Source: Osedax fenrisi
Lineage: Eukaryota > Annelida > Polychaeta > Sabellida > Siboglinidae
DNA length: 64,000 bases
Direction of reading: 5' to 3'
NCBI GenBank assembly: GCA_964019155.1
Contig: OZ025244.1
Location: 39,263,545-39,327,544, forward strand
Part shown: positions 63,441-64,000 of the stretch, in pieces
Numbering within the stretch: the first letter of the stretch is position 1
Layout: each line of letters opens with the position of its first letter
Program-made: the position numbers and the translations under genes
The notes under the pieces: generated by a model
The model's input: only the letters and a program-made list of their open reading frames with translations
Databases searched by the model: none
What the model was told of the DNA's origin: nothing

Positions 63441-63724
63441 ATGTATGTGTTTTAATGTATGTTTGTTTATATATAAATATATATAGGCATATAAACGTGT
63501 ATTATATATAATGATAATATTAATATTTATTACGAATATATATATTTATCCTTAAAAGCCATTTTAAATTGCATTCGTGTTTTCATAATTAATGGTAATT
63601 ACCAATTATCACATGGTTACTAAGTCAGTTACTATACATTATAGTTTAAAGCAACGTTAAATAACAATCACATGCATGATTGATAAATAAATAATAACCG
63701 CGTTGTTCTAAATATAGAGTAAAA

Positions 63725-64000
63725 ATACATCATAATCGCGCTGCATACGGTGAAGTACCGCCATTATTGACTGTATCACGTGATATGTCGTGGGCGTGCG
63801 TGTCACGTGACGTAAACACGGCGTGTCACGTGACGTAAACATGAATGTAAACAGCGAGTTCACTATCGATGCTGTCTTCACATCCGCACCATACACAGCA
63901 CAGTGTGCGTGGTGTACGGTGAATGGGCTGTGCGTACGTTTGTACGGCACAGTACGGAGTACACTGTACGGAGCACGAGTGTGTACACTGTAAGTGGGCG
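63725..64000. promoter_or_regulatory. CpG-richer islet with duplicated GTCACGTGACGTAAAC
   Basis: GTCACGTGACGTAAAC occurs twice with a 23-bp period (within 63798-63818 and 63821-63841), next to TATCACGTGATATG and GTGGGCGTGCG. Palindromic GTACACTGTACGG words fill 63945-63998. CACGTGAC is an E-box core and TGACGTAA is CRE-like. The islet runs off the window edge, so an associated gene could lie beyond it. Confidence 0.35.

Overview
This is 64 kb of very AT-rich (roughly three quarters A+T by eye), gene-poor eukaryotic DNA. No host protein-coding gene is recognisable. Every coding sequence with a family signature belongs to a transposable element, and all are broken. The repertoire is metazoan: RTE-like, CR1/L2-like, Jockey-like and R2/NeSL-type LINEs, a tRNA-derived SINE, Merlin, hAT and pogo-like DNA transposons, and a rolling-circle array. 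With abundant AT, GT, ATT and ACT microsatellites, this suggests an AT-rich invertebrate, perhaps an early-branching one. I cannot name the phylum from the sequence.

Layout. 1-8.5 kb: AT-rich spacer with a 246-bp MITE (1.4 kb), a LINE 3' end (2.0 kb) and a telomere-like AACCC/AACCT tract (4.8 kb). 8.6-9.8 kb: decayed RTE-type reverse transcriptase. 11-14.6 kb: degenerate repeats and a CpG-richer island. 14.8-17.3 kb: Merlin transposase relic with a candidate GT-AG intron, split by a nearly palindromic foldback insertion and followed by two short tandem arrays. 18-25.6 kb: a TA-flanked TIR element and a second partial copy, two LINE fragments, foldback elements and one SINE. 27-28.1 kb: internally deleted hAT element with a perfect 8-bp target duplication. 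30.6-31.85 kb: C-terminal part of an R2/NeSL LINE on the minus strand.

32.74-46.89 kb is the centrepiece: about 14 kb of a Helitron/Helentron-like, non-coding rolling-circle transposon array. Three units lie on the minus strand and two on the plus strand, meeting head to head at about 41.4 kb. One head-to-tail junction joins CTAG directly to TC, and each unit is full of degenerate copies of its own 3' terminator.

47.2-64 kb: small CpG-richer islets, an almost perfect 87-copy 13-bp minisatellite (48.66-49.79 kb), two more SINE copies, a roughly 256-unit ACT microsatellite (51.29-52.06 kb), a pogo-like element carrying a nested TIR element (52.46-53.88 kb), a hAT MITE (56.07-56.53 kb), another TA-flanked TIR element (59.22-59.77 kb), a (AAT)n tract, a higher-order minisatellite (61.2-61.5 kb) and a CR1/L2-like LINE fragment split by a foldback insertion (62.3-63.25 kb).

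The coding relics do not form a pathway. The window is a record of nested insertion, tandem expansion and inversion. The most unusual content is the rolling-circle array and a family of TIR elements with ends like GGGGAAAGT and internal reiterated motifs.
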